From positions 186,001 through 250,000 of the forward strand of contig NZ_RCTZ02000004.1 in assembly GCF_003667315.2 (NCBI RefSeq): a stretch of 64,000 bases of DNA. Direction: 5' to 3'. Shown one piece after another: positions 25,580 to 33,170 of this stretch (position 1 is its first letter; each line of letters starts with the position of its first letter). This DNA is from Tropicibacter alexandrii. Lineage in GTDB: Bacteria > Pseudomonadota > Alphaproteobacteria > Rhodobacterales > Rhodobacteraceae. The position numbers and the translations under genes were made by a program. The notes under the pieces were generated by a model. The model saw only the letters and a program-made list of their open reading frames with translations. It searched no databases and was not told where the DNA came from.

Positions 25580-26435
25580 CGCCCGCATCGAGCACGGTCA
25601 GCGCGGCATCGGGCAAGACGTAGCTGACCCGCATCTCGCCCACGCTGTCCCAGTCGACGGTGGGCAGGGCGGGCAGCGGGTCTTGCAGCCTTGGGTGAGC
25701 CAGCAGGCGGGTGGCGGCGTCGCGCAGCCCCTCGCCCCGGTCGGGGTCGAGATTCAGCAGGCCCGCCAGCACCACTGGGCCATCCATCGCGTCCAGATGA
25801 TGCGCCCACAGCATCACCTCGTCATGGTTGCGCCGGCCATTGCGATCCTCCGGCCCGTCAAAGACTGGCGGGGTGGCGGCCAACGTCAAAAGGGCAAACG
25901 GCACGGGCGCATCCACGCGCACTGCCCAATGGGCGGCGGAGGACAGGCGCTGAATCTCGGCCTCTTGCGGGGTCCAAAGCGTCTCGGGCGCGTCCTTCCA
26001 TGGCAGGGCGCTGTGATCGGCAACCAAGGCCAGCGGATAGCGTGACAGGATGGCCATCCCGCCTTGGCCCGAGAACCAGCCATAGCCCTGTGCGTCGCGC
26101 GGCCCACCCAGCCGACCGTCGCCGTCAAGGTCCAGCCCGGTGGCCATGCCGGTATTGGGTCGCATCGCGAACAGATGGGGGTAGCCGCCCAGCCGGTCTG
26201 CCAAAGCGGCCAGCGCCACGTGCCCCGCGTCGTAGTCCACATCGGTCAGGACCAGAACATCCGGTGACAGGGCTGCGACGGGCCCGAGATCGGGTGATTT
26301 GTCGGACAGCAGCTCCTTGAGCAACAGGCCCGGTCCCTTGCGGCTGAAATCCCCATGCCACGTGGCCACGCGCAAGGGCTCGGCCAAGGCCGGTCCGCAG
26401 AGCAGGCACAATAACAGGATCAGGCGACCAGCAAT
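25518..26435 (-). CDS. Endonuclease/exonuclease/phosphatase-fold protein, probably secreted and possibly degenerate
   Basis: The protein from about residue 20 (EPLRVATWHGDFSRKGPG) has the EEP fold: a DVDYD acid pair, NHDEVMLWAHHLDA, and the terminal HRVVWVDLAMP. Two catalytic positions differ from the family: the GDFN/GDLN motif reads GLLN, and the usual SDH before the last strand reads GPH. A hydrophobic stretch (RLILLLCLLCGPALA) would be a signal peptide. No ATG, GTG or TTG fits it well; candidates are ATT 26435, CTG 26423 (a CTGA overlap with the upstream stop) and TTG 26411, while ATG 26537 overlaps the neighbour by 118 bp. The start is therefore provisional. Confidence 0.7.
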   Translation of the reverse strand: MAGRLILLLCLLCGPALAEPLRVATWHGDFSRKGPGLLLKELLSDKSPDLGPVAALSPDVLVLTDVDYDAGHVALAALADRLGGYPHLFAMRPNTGMATGLDLDGDGRLGGPRDAQGYGWFSGQGGMAILSRYPLALVADHSALPWKDAPETLWTPQEAEIQRLSSAAHWAVRVDAPVPFALLTLAATPPVFDGPEDRNGRRNHDEVMLWAHHLDAMDGPVVLAGLLNLDPDRGEGLRDAATRLLAHPRLQDPLPALPTVDWDSVGEMRVSYVLPDAALTVLDAGVTPVPGPGPHRVVWVDLAMP

Positions 26436-27241
26436 TCCGCCTGCGCATAGGCGCGGCGGCGTTTTTCCTCGATCAGGTCGGCGATGCGCATCAGGGCGAC
26501 GCCGCGCATGATCAGGCTTGACGGGATGAAGGCCCATACGGTGACAACCCAGATCAGTGTTTGCGGATCGTTCAGCCTGACTGGCATCCCGGTGGTCGAC
26601 ACAAGCTGCAGGACCGCAGGCACCAAGAATGGCAACAGAAACCCTAAGGCGACGTTAACGCGGCTATCCCGCTTGAGACGGCGCAGGACGTCGCCCCCGG
26701 CCGTGGGGTCGAACAGGGGCAGATTGACCCACACATTGAAGGCGCCGTTGCGGATGGGCCAGTCCAGCAGGCGGACAACGGCGACGAAGGTCAGCAGCGC
26801 GATGAGCGAAATCGTATAGGCCAGCCCGGCCGTGACCCGCAGATGCGCCGCCATCGCGTCATCCTGCGCGACCAGAACCATCAGCCGCACCGGCGAAAAC
26901 GGGAAGTCCATCGCCGCGCCGACCACGTCGCCAAAGCCGCTCAGGTCGGACTCGAATCCGGCGGGCGCCATCTGCTCGCGGCAGATCAGCGTCAACAGCA
27001 CCACCGTCGAGAACAGCGCCAGAAACCGCATACGGTTCAGGGGCGGGGCGGATCGGAACTCGATGAACGACGGGTAGTCGGTCCAGTATTCGACAAAGGT
27101 CAGCAGCGCCGCGACCAGCGACACAAGTGCCACGATCTGGACGGAATCCGGCTTGACCCCGGGCAGAACCAACGCCGGAAAGGCAATGACGAATGCCACG
27201 AGGGTCGCGCGCAGCGCGGCGGATGCCGTCCGTTTGATCAA
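26420..27241 (-). CDS. Conserved-looking multi-helix membrane protein of unknown function
   Basis: A 273-residue protein with about six hydrophobic segments (for example LRATLVAFVIAFPALVLPGV and ISLIALLTFVAVVRLLDWPI) and a charged, helical C-terminus (DLIEEKRRRAYAQAE). I do not recognise a family. Translation appears to start at TTG 27241, about ten bases after AAGGG. It overlaps or abuts the EEP-fold gene downstream and is probably cotranscribed with it. Confidence 0.65.
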   Translation of the reverse strand: MIKRTASAALRATLVAFVIAFPALVLPGVKPDSVQIVALVSLVAALLTFVEYWTDYPSFIEFRSAPPLNRMRFLALFSTVVLLTLICREQMAPAGFESDLSGFGDVVGAAMDFPFSPVRLMVLVAQDDAMAAHLRVTAGLAYTISLIALLTFVAVVRLLDWPIRNGAFNVWVNLPLFDPTAGGDVLRRLKRDSRVNVALGFLLPFLVPAVLQLVSTTGMPVRLNDPQTLIWVVTVWAFIPSSLIMRGVALMRIADLIEEKRRRAYAQAELLVA

Positions 27242-27539
27242 AACTCTGCCCTTCCGTTCAGGACGGCCGCGATACGATGCCGCGCCCTTGTTCCATCACG
27301 AGTCCGCCGATTGTGGCGGGTTGCCTCATTCTTGCCCAAGTTTTGCCTCACTTCCCCAAGCACGACAAGTTACCCACAGAGGTTCCGCCGCATTTCAGGC
27401 AATTTCTGGAACGGTGTGGTGCGGGATTGCATCATTCCTTGGGCGATTCCAAGGAGCACTGGGGGTGCCCCACAAGATACTGTGGTTGCTGACTTTTTGA
27501 GCACAACGAACCGTTCACCCAATGTTAACCCGTGTGTCC
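27242..27539. other. Non-coding stretch between the membrane protein and leuD
   Basis: The stretch from 27242 to the leuD stop is about 365 bp and holds no convincing gene. It should carry the promoter for 26420-27241 and the 3' end of the leuC-leuD transcript (see the hairpin at 27540-27567). A single DnaA-box-like TTACCCACA is present near 27372, with no cluster. I see nothing else. Confidence 0.5.
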
Positions 27540-27567
27540 GCGGGCCCTGAAACGAGTCAGGGCCCGC
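27540..27567 (-). terminator. Stem-loop after leuD, same core as the leuB terminator
   Basis: An 11-bp perfect stem (GCGGGCCCTGA with TCAGGGCCCGC) and a six-base loop lie 38 bases past the leuD stop. There is no T-run on the minus strand, so it may act with Rho or as an mRNA-stabilising end rather than as an intrinsic terminator. The GCGGGCCCTG core matches the hairpin after leuB, and a third half-copy follows at about 27572-27581. Confidence 0.5.
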
Positions 27568-27605
27568 GTATGGCGGGCCCTGTCGGGATCGGTCTTTGGC
27601 CGGGC

Positions 27606-28211
27606 TCAGACCCAGGGGCGGGCTTGCGATGCCTGTGCCTCGAACGCGTCGATGGCGGGGGCTTTTTCCAGCGACAGGCCGATATCGTCGAGCCCTTCCA
27701 TCAGGCAATGCTTCTTGAACGGGTCGATTTCGAAAGCGAACGATTCGCCCTCGGAGGTCGAAACGGTCTGGTTTTCCAGATCGACGATCATCCGCGCGTT
27801 AGACCCTTTCTCGGCGTCCTTCATCAGGACGTCGACGGCCTCTTGCGGCAGGACGATCGGCAGGATGCCGTTCTTGAAGCAGTTGTTGTAAAAGATGTCG
27901 GCGAAGGAGGTCGAGATGACCGACTTGATGCCGAAATCCTTCAGCGCCCAAGGCGCGTGTTCGCGCGAAGAGCCGCAGCCGAAGTTGTCACCGGCGACGA
28001 GAATCTCGGCGTCGCGGTATTGCGGCTGGTTCAGGACGAAATCGGGGATTTCGTTGCCCTGACGGTCATAACGCATCTCGTCGAACAGGTTTACACCCAG
28101 ACCCGAGCGTTTGATGGTCTTGAGGAAGACCTTGGGGATGATCATGTCGGTGTCGATATTGACCAGCGGCATGGGCGCCGCGATCCCGGCTAGTTTTTCG
28201 AACTTTTCCAT
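27606..28211 (-). CDS. leuD: 3-isopropylmalate dehydratase small subunit LeuD
   Basis: A 201-residue small subunit of isopropylmalate isomerase, swivel domain. It keeps the family start [19 protein letters not shown] and the substrate-binding [17 protein letters not shown], followed by [20 protein letters not shown] at 28211 lies 11 bp after the leuC stop, so the subunits are cotranscribed and made together. Sequence in frame upstream of the ATG is the 3' end of leuC. Confidence 0.95.
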   Translation of the reverse strand: MEKFEKLAGIAAPMPLVNIDTDMIIPKVFLKTIKRSGLGVNLFDEMRYDRQGNEIPDFVLNQPQYRDAEILVAGDNFGCGSSREHAPWALKDFGIKSVISTSFADIFYNNCFKNGILPIVLPQEAVDVLMKDAEKGSNARMIVDLENQTVSTSEGESFAFEIDPFKKHCLMEGLDDIGLSLEKAPAIDAFEAQASQARPWV

Positions 28212-28222
28212 ATCCGGCGTCC

Positions 28223-29638
28223 TTATGCGTTTTCGGTCATCAACTCGCGCACGTCGGTCAGGTGACCGGTCAGCGCGGCGGCGGCGGCCATGGCGGGCGA
28301 TACGAGGTGCGTGCGCCCCTTGTAGCCCTGACGCCCCTCGAAATTGCGGTTCGAGGTGGAGGCGCAACGCTCACCCTCGGACAGCTGGTCGGGGTTCATG
28401 GCAAGGCACATGGAGCAACCCGCCATCCGCCATTCGAAGCCAGCGTCGATGAAGATCTTGTCCAGACCTTCTTCCTCGGCCTGCGCGCGGACAAGGCCCG
28501 AGCCGGGGACGACCATGGCGCGGTTGATGGCGATCTTCTTGCCTTCGACGATCTTGGCGGCGGCGCGCAGGTCCTCGATCCGGCCGTTCGTGCAGGACCC
28601 GATAAAGACGGTGTCGATCTTGATGTCGGTCAGTTTCTGACCCGGGGTCAAGCCCATGTAGTCGAGCGCGCGCTTCGCGGCCTCGACCTTGCCGCCTTTG
28701 AACGACTCGGGCGCGGGGACCACGGCAGAGATCGGCAGCACGTCCTCGGGCGAGGTGCCCCAAGTCACGACCGGCTCGATTTCCTCGCCCTTCAGTGTGA
28801 CGACCTTGTCAAAATGCGCGCCTTCGTCGGTGTAGAGCGTCTTCCACCAGTCCATCGCGGCTTCCCATTGGGCCCCTTTCGGGGCGTGGGGGCGGCCTTT
28901 GACATACTCATAGGTGGTCTCGTCCGGGGCGATCAGGCCCGCGCGCGCGCCGCCTTCGATGGCCATGTTGCAGACGGTCATCCGCCCTTCCATCGAGAGG
29001 TCACGGATCGCTTCGCCGCAATATTCGATGACATAGCCGGTGCCGCCGGCGGTGCCGGTCGCGCCGATCACGGCGAGGGTGATGTCCTTGGCGGTGACAC
29101 CGGGGCGGAGCTTGCCGGTGATCTCGACCTTCATGTTCTTGGACTTCTTCTGGATCAGCGTCTGGGTGGCCAGAACGTGCTCGACCTCCGACGTGCCGAT
29201 GCCATGCGCCAGCGCGCCAAAGGCCCCGTGGGTGGCGGTGTGGCTATCGCCGCAGACCACGGTCATGCCGGGCAGGGTCCAGCCCTGTTCCGGGCCGACG
29301 ATGTGGACGATGCCCTGACGGACATCGGTCACCGGGTAGTAGTGGATGCCGAATTCCTTGGCATTGGTGTCGAGGGCTGCGACCTGAATGCGGCTGTCCT
29401 CGGGCATCTGGTCGGGGTTCTCGCGGCCCAGCGTCGTCGGCACGTTGTGGTCCGGCACGGCGATGGTCTTTTCGGGGGCGCGCACCTTGCGGCCCGCCAT
29501 GCGCAGACCCTCGAAGGCCTGCGGGCTGGTCACTTCGTGCACCAGATGGCGGTCGATATAGAGCAGGCAGGTGCCGTCAGAGTCCTCGGATACGACATGC
29601 GCATCCCAGATCTTGTCATAGAGCGTCTTGGGGGACAT
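28223..29638 (-). CDS. leuC: 3-isopropylmalate dehydratase large subunit LeuC
   Basis: A 471-residue aconitase-family subunit that holds the 4Fe-4S cluster and isomerises 2- to 3-isopropylmalate. The cluster cysteines are in GSCTNGR and in [12 protein letters not shown]; the substrate loop is [29 protein letters not shown] and [14 protein letters not shown] are also typical. ATG at 29638 has GGAGAGGA upstream. A 28-codon reading frame lies 69 bp upstream of it. Confidence 0.96.
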   Translation of the reverse strand: MSPKTLYDKIWDAHVVSEDSDGTCLLYIDRHLVHEVTSPQAFEGLRMAGRKVRAPEKTIAVPDHNVPTTLGRENPDQMPEDSRIQVAALDTNAKEFGIHYYPVTDVRQGIVHIVGPEQGWTLPGMTVVCGDSHTATHGAFGALAHGIGTSEVEHVLATQTLIQKKSKNMKVEITGKLRPGVTAKDITLAVIGATGTAGGTGYVIEYCGEAIRDLSMEGRMTVCNMAIEGGARAGLIAPDETTYEYVKGRPHAPKGAQWEAAMDWWKTLYTDEGAHFDKVVTLKGEEIEPVVTWGTSPEDVLPISAVVPAPESFKGGKVEAAKRALDYMGLTPGQKLTDIKIDTVFIGSCTNGRIEDLRAAAKIVEGKKIAINRAMVVPGSGLVRAQAEEEGLDKIFIDAGFEWRMAGCSMCLAMNPDQLSEGERCASTSNRNFEGRQGYKGRTHLVSPAMAAAAALTGHLTDVRELMTENA

Positions 29639-29707
29639 TGGTCCTCTCCCGTTATTTGGGTGATGTGTGGTCAGTCGAAAGCGCGCCCCGGAAGCGAGGC
29701 GGGAATG

Positions 29708-29794
29708 TCATAGACGGGCGAGCACCGTGAAGGTGGCGCCGTGAAAGCGTTCGCGCAGGCGGGCGCGATCACCGACATTGAGAAACTTGGCCAT
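29708..29794 (-). CDS. Short upstream reading frame (28 codons) before leuC
   Basis: ATG at 29794 opens MAKFLNVGDRARLRERFHGA and ends eight codons later (TFTVLARL) at TGA. Leucine codons are four of 28, the last being the rare CTA just before the stop. A small hairpin (GCCTCG-CTTC-CGGGGC on the minus strand) lies between it and leuC. This layout could serve as a leader for translation-coupled control of leuC, but there are no tandem Leu codons and the ribosome-binding site is poor. Confidence 0.3.
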   Translation of the reverse strand: MAKFLNVGDRARLRERFHGATFTVLARL

Positions 29795-29881
29795 GGACGC
29801 CCAGATACATCCTGCCGCTGAGTCTATCAAGGGTTTCGCGCGGCTCTTGTCCGGCGGCGTGTTTGGGTCATTATCAAATTT

Positions 29882-31219
29882 ATGGATCCGACCGACCCGC
29901 AGGAACTGACCGAGACGGCGCAAAGCGTTCTGACCTTCCTTTTGGAAGCTGCGCTGGACCTGTGGCAGGAATTGTTGCGCCCGTGGACGGTGTATCAGCT
30001 GGCCATCGCGGCGGCGATCTTTGCCGTGGCGTGGATGCTGGCGCTGGCGCTGCGGCCACGGCTGGGCGACTGGCTGCGCACCCGCGAGAACTGGCCGAAA
30101 TGGCGGTTGCGGATCGGGCTGATCGTGCAGCGCCGGATGCGCATGGTCTTCTTCGTCGCGATGATCTGGGTGGTCTATTACGTGATGCGCGAGGTCACGT
30201 GGCCGTCGCGCTCGATCCTGATCGGGGTGCTGGCGCGGCTGACGACGGCGTGGCTGTTCATCGCCTTCGCGACGCGGCTGATCGCCAACCCCTTTCTTAG
30301 GTTCATCGCACGCTATGGCGCGTGGACATGGGCGACCCTGTCGATCCTTGGCTGGACGGACGAGGTGCAGGGCTGGCTGGACAGCGTGGCCTTCACCATG
30401 GGCGAGACGCGCTATTCGCTGTGGCTGCTGGTCAAGGCGGTGGTGATGATGATGGTCATGCTGGGCGGTGCCCGGCTGCTGACCTCGGCCTCCAGCGCGT
30501 CGATCAAGGCGAACAAGGATATCAGCCCCTCGATGCAGGTGCTGGCGGTCAAGGTGCTGCAAGTCGTGCTGTTCGGCGCGGCGTTCTTCATCGCGCTGAA
30601 ATCGGTGGGGGTGGATCTGACAGGCTTGGCCGTCCTGTCCGGGGCGATTGGTGTCGGCTTGGGCTTTGGCCTGCAAAAGGTGGTGTCCAACCTCGTGTCC
30701 GGCATCATCATCCTGCTCGACAAGTCGATCAAGCCGGGCGACGTGATCTCGCTCGGCTCGACCTTTGGCTGGATCGAGAGCCTTGGCGCGCGCTATGTCA
30801 GCGTCGTCACCCGTGACGGCAAGGAATACCTGATCCCGAACGAGGACCTGATCACTGGCCAAGTGGTCAACTGGTCCCATTCGAACGAATTCGTCCGGCT
30901 GGATATCCATTTCGGCACCTCCTATCACGACGACCCGCACAAGGTGCGCAAGATCGCCATCGAGGCCGCCAAAAGCGTCGACCGGGTGCTGAGCTTCAAA
31001 CCGCCGGTCTGCCATATCGTGGGCTTTGGCGATTCAAGCGTGGATTACATCCTGCGCTTCTGGATCACCGACCCGACCGGGGGCCTGACCAACATTCGGG
31101 GGAACGTGTTTCTGGCGCTTTGGGACGCGTTTCAGGCGAACGGAATCTCCATTCCTTTCCCGCAGCGCGAGGTCCGCCTGCTGGATACGGAAAAACCTGC
31201 CGAGGATGCGCAAAACTGA
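29882..31219 (+). CDS. MscS-family mechanosensitive channel
   Basis: A 445-residue membrane protein with four to five N-terminal helices and the MscS core. The pore-lining helix is LSGAIGVGLGFGLQKVVSNL, followed by VSGIIILLDKSIKPGDVI, the hallmark of the family, and a cytoplasmic beta/alpha domain (LDIHFGTSYHDDPHKVRKI onward). Such channels open under membrane tension and release solutes during osmotic downshock. Its size is larger than E. coli MscS (286 residues), with the extra part at the N-terminus. It is a single-gene unit. Confidence 0.92.
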   Translation: MDPTDPQELTETAQSVLTFLLEAALDLWQELLRPWTVYQLAIAAAIFAVAWMLALALRPRLGDWLRTRENWPKWRLRIGLIVQRRMRMVFFVAMIWVVYYVMREVTWPSRSILIGVLARLTTAWLFIAFATRLIANPFLRFIARYGAWTWATLSILGWTDEVQGWLDSVAFTMGETRYSLWLLVKAVVMMMVMLGGARLLTSASSASIKANKDISPSMQVLAVKVLQVVLFGAAFFIALKSVGVDLTGLAVLSGAIGVGLGFGLQKVVSNLVSGIIILLDKSIKPGDVISLGSTFGWIESLGARYVSVVTRDGKEYLIPNEDLITGQVVNWSHSNEFVRLDIHFGTSYHDDPHKVRKIAIEAAKSVDRVLSFKPPVCHIVGFGDSSVDYILRFWITDPTGGLTNIRGNVFLALWDAFQANGISIPFPQREVRLLDTEKPAEDAQN

Positions 31220-31276
31220 GGCGTTTCGAGGCGGCTGTTAACCTGACGTAAAATGTTTGCCGTGCAGGGTTGGGAC

Positions 31277-31468
31277 ATGTCTCGATCCGACGGAATATGG
31301 CGCAATGCGCGCACGCATCCCTACGTGGATGACAGCGGTCCGCAGGTGCCGCCCCGGGGGCTGTCCTCTGAGGGCAGGAACTCTCTCTGGAAAGGGCTGG
31401 CGCGGCTGCTGCGCGGCAAGCGCCCGGCAAAGCCGCCCAGCCCGCCCGAGATCTATCGCAGGGGCTGA
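31277..31468 (+). CDS. Small basic protein of unknown function
   Basis: A 63-residue reading frame rich in Arg, Pro and Gly (MSRSDGIWRNARTHPYVDD at the start, ending PEIYRRG). CAGGG lies seven bases before the ATG. Codon use resembles its neighbours. It ends 2 bp from the convergent gene at 31471. I do not recognise it; a real small protein is more likely than not, but without homologues this is uncertain. Confidence 0.45.
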   Translation: MSRSDGIWRNARTHPYVDDSGPQVPPRGLSSEGRNSLWKGLARLLRGKRPAKPPSPPEIYRRG

Positions 31469-31470
31469 CC

Positions 31471-31779
31471 TTAGCCTACGACCTCACCGACCAGTATCTG
31501 CGGCTTGGCATCGGTGAAGTTCGGGATGTCATCCAGCAGCGGCTGGGCCCCTTGCATGGCGGCGTCAAAGGCGGTCTGATCCTTGAACACCATGCTGGCA
31601 ATCGCGTAATAGCCCGGCGGTGTGTCGGGCCCGCCTGCGAGCCCCTTGGTCACCAGCTTGCTGGCTATGTGCGGGCCCCATGCCTTGCCGACCAAATCCA
31701 TATGGGTGGTCAGGTAGTAGTCGTAATCGAATGTCGTCCCGGTGCTTGCCGGATAGATGACTTGTAGCGAAACCGTCAT
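31471..31779 (-). CDS. EthD-family protein
   Basis: A 102-residue ferredoxin-like alpha/beta-barrel protein. The start MTVSLQVIYPASTGTTFDYD and the segment DYYLTTHMDLVGKAWGPH match the EthD family, where the first strand is followed by a conserved Tyr/His-containing helix. EthD was named from an ether-degradation cluster, but most members are of unknown function and probably dimeric. ATG at 31779 is chosen because GGAGGA is five to eight bases upstream. Confidence 0.8.
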   Translation of the reverse strand: MTVSLQVIYPASTGTTFDYDYYLTTHMDLVGKAWGPHIASKLVTKGLAGGPDTPPGYYAIASMVFKDQTAFDAAMQGAQPLLDDIPNFTDAKPQILVGEVVG

Positions 31780-31917
31780 GAAATCGTCCTCCTCCAAAGT
31801 CGGGACAGTATAGCAGTCTTCGGCTTTCGACGGGGAAGTCATTTGTGACGAGGGGTCGCTCTACCCAATGGTCGTGCAACTGTGCATAGTTCCGGCAAAC
31901 AGAACCGGGAGCACATC

Positions 31918-33093
31918 ATGGACGATATCTTTATCCTCAGCGGGGCACGGACCGCGATCGGCACCTTTGGCGGGTCGCTGGCGGGCACACCCCCCATCGA
32001 ATTGGGCACCGCCGCCGCCAAGGCGGCGCTGGAGCGCGCCGGTGTCGAGGGCGGGCAGATCGGGACGGTCGTCTTTGGTCATGTCATCAACACCGAGCCG
32101 CGCGACATGTATCTGAGCCGCGTCGCGGCGATGCAGGCCGGTATTCCCGACACGGTGCCTGCGATGAACGTCAACCGGCTGTGTGGCTCGGGCGCGCAGG
32201 CGATTGTCTCGGCGGTGCAGGCACTGGCCATGGGGGATGCGGATTTTGCGTTGGCCGGTGGGGCCGAGAACATGTCGCGCAGCCCCTATATCGTGCCGGA
32301 TCAGCGCTGGGGCGCGAAGATGGGGGATATCCGCACGCTGGACATGATGCTGGGCGCGCTGAACTGCCCGTTTGGCACCGGGCATATGGGCGTGACGGCG
32401 GAAAACGTCGCCGCCGAGCATGACATCAGCCGCGATGCGCAAGACGCGTTCGCGCTGGAAAGCCAGAACCGCGCGGCGGCAGCCATCGAGGCGGGCTATT
32501 TCGACGAGCAGATCGTGCCGGTCGAAGTGCGGGTGAAGCGCGACATGGTGCCGTTTGCCCGCGACGAACACCCCAAGGCGACGACGCTGGAGGCGCTGGG
32601 CGGTCTGAAGACCGTGTTCCAGAAGGATGGTACCGTGACGGCGGGCAATGCCTCGGGCATCAACGATGGCGCGGGCGCGGTGGTGCTGGCGCGTGGCGAT
32701 GCGATGGAAAAGGCCGGGCTGAAGCCCCGGGCGCGGGTTCTGGGCTATGCCCATGCGGGTGTGCGCCCCGAGGTCATGGGCATCGGCCCTGTTCCGGCTG
32801 TCGAGGCGCTGCTTGCGCGCACCGGCCTGTCGATCTCCGATTTCGACGTCATCGAGTCGAACGAGGCTTTTGCGGCGCAGGCTTTGGCGGTGAACAAGGG
32901 GCTGGGTCTGGACCCGGCGAAGGTCAACCCGAATGGTGGGGCGATTGCCTTGGGTCACCCGGTGGGGGCGACCGGCGCGATCATCACCGTCAAGGCGCTG
33001 TATGAGCTGGAGCGGATCGGCGGCTCGAAAGCCCTGATCACCATGTGCATCGGCGGCGGTCAGGGCATCGCGCTGGCCATCGAGCGGGTCTGA
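31918..33093 (+). CDS. Thiolase (acetyl-CoA acetyltransferase / beta-ketothiolase)
   Basis: A 391-residue cytoplasmic thiolase. The acylated Cys89 is in NRLCGSGAQAI, catalytic His347 in GHPVGATGA and Cys377 in CIGGGQGIAL. Such enzymes condense two acetyl-CoA or cleave 3-ketoacyl-CoA, feeding polyhydroxybutyrate or fatty-acid pathways. No PHB genes are adjacent, so the pathway is open. ATG at 31918 is preceded by GGGAG. The gene is convergent with pbpC. Confidence 0.92.
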   Translation: MDDIFILSGARTAIGTFGGSLAGTPPIELGTAAAKAALERAGVEGGQIGTVVFGHVINTEPRDMYLSRVAAMQAGIPDTVPAMNVNRLCGSGAQAIVSAVQALAMGDADFALAGGAENMSRSPYIVPDQRWGAKMGDIRTLDMMLGALNCPFGTGHMGVTAENVAAEHDISRDAQDAFALESQNRAAAAIEAGYFDEQIVPVEVRVKRDMVPFARDEHPKATTLEALGGLKTVFQKDGTVTAGNASGINDGAGAVVLARGDAMEKAGLKPRARVLGYAHAGVRPEVMGIGPVPAVEALLARTGLSISDFDVIESNEAFAAQALAVNKGLGLDPAKVNPNGGAIALGHPVGATGAIITVKALYELERIGGSKALITMCIGGGQGIALAIERV

Positions 33094-33103
33094 TCCGGAG
33101 CGG

Positions 33104-33124
33104 GGCCGGGGGAGACCCCCGGCC
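33104..33124. terminator. Stem-loop between thiolase and pbpC ends
   Basis: A perfect 9-bp stem (GGCCGGGGG with CCCCCGGCC) and a three-base loop lie 10 bases after the thiolase stop and 46 bases from the pbpC stop. There is no T-run, so it is a probable bidirectional, Rho-assisted or structural terminator. Confidence 0.55.
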
Positions 33125-33170
33125 TAAGATCTGTCATGTGGCTATCGGGGCTGGTCCGTGGACTGGCCCC

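Noticed and set aside
27365-27385. DnaA box and replication origin
   Set aside because: Only one TTACCCACA-like site is present, with no cluster, A+T-rich unwinding region or dnaA/parAB neighbours.
27277-27492. 71-codon plus-strand frame between the membrane protein and leuD
   Set aside because: Composition is not coding-like (many Cys, Pro, His), there is no ribosome-binding site, and codon use differs from neighbours.
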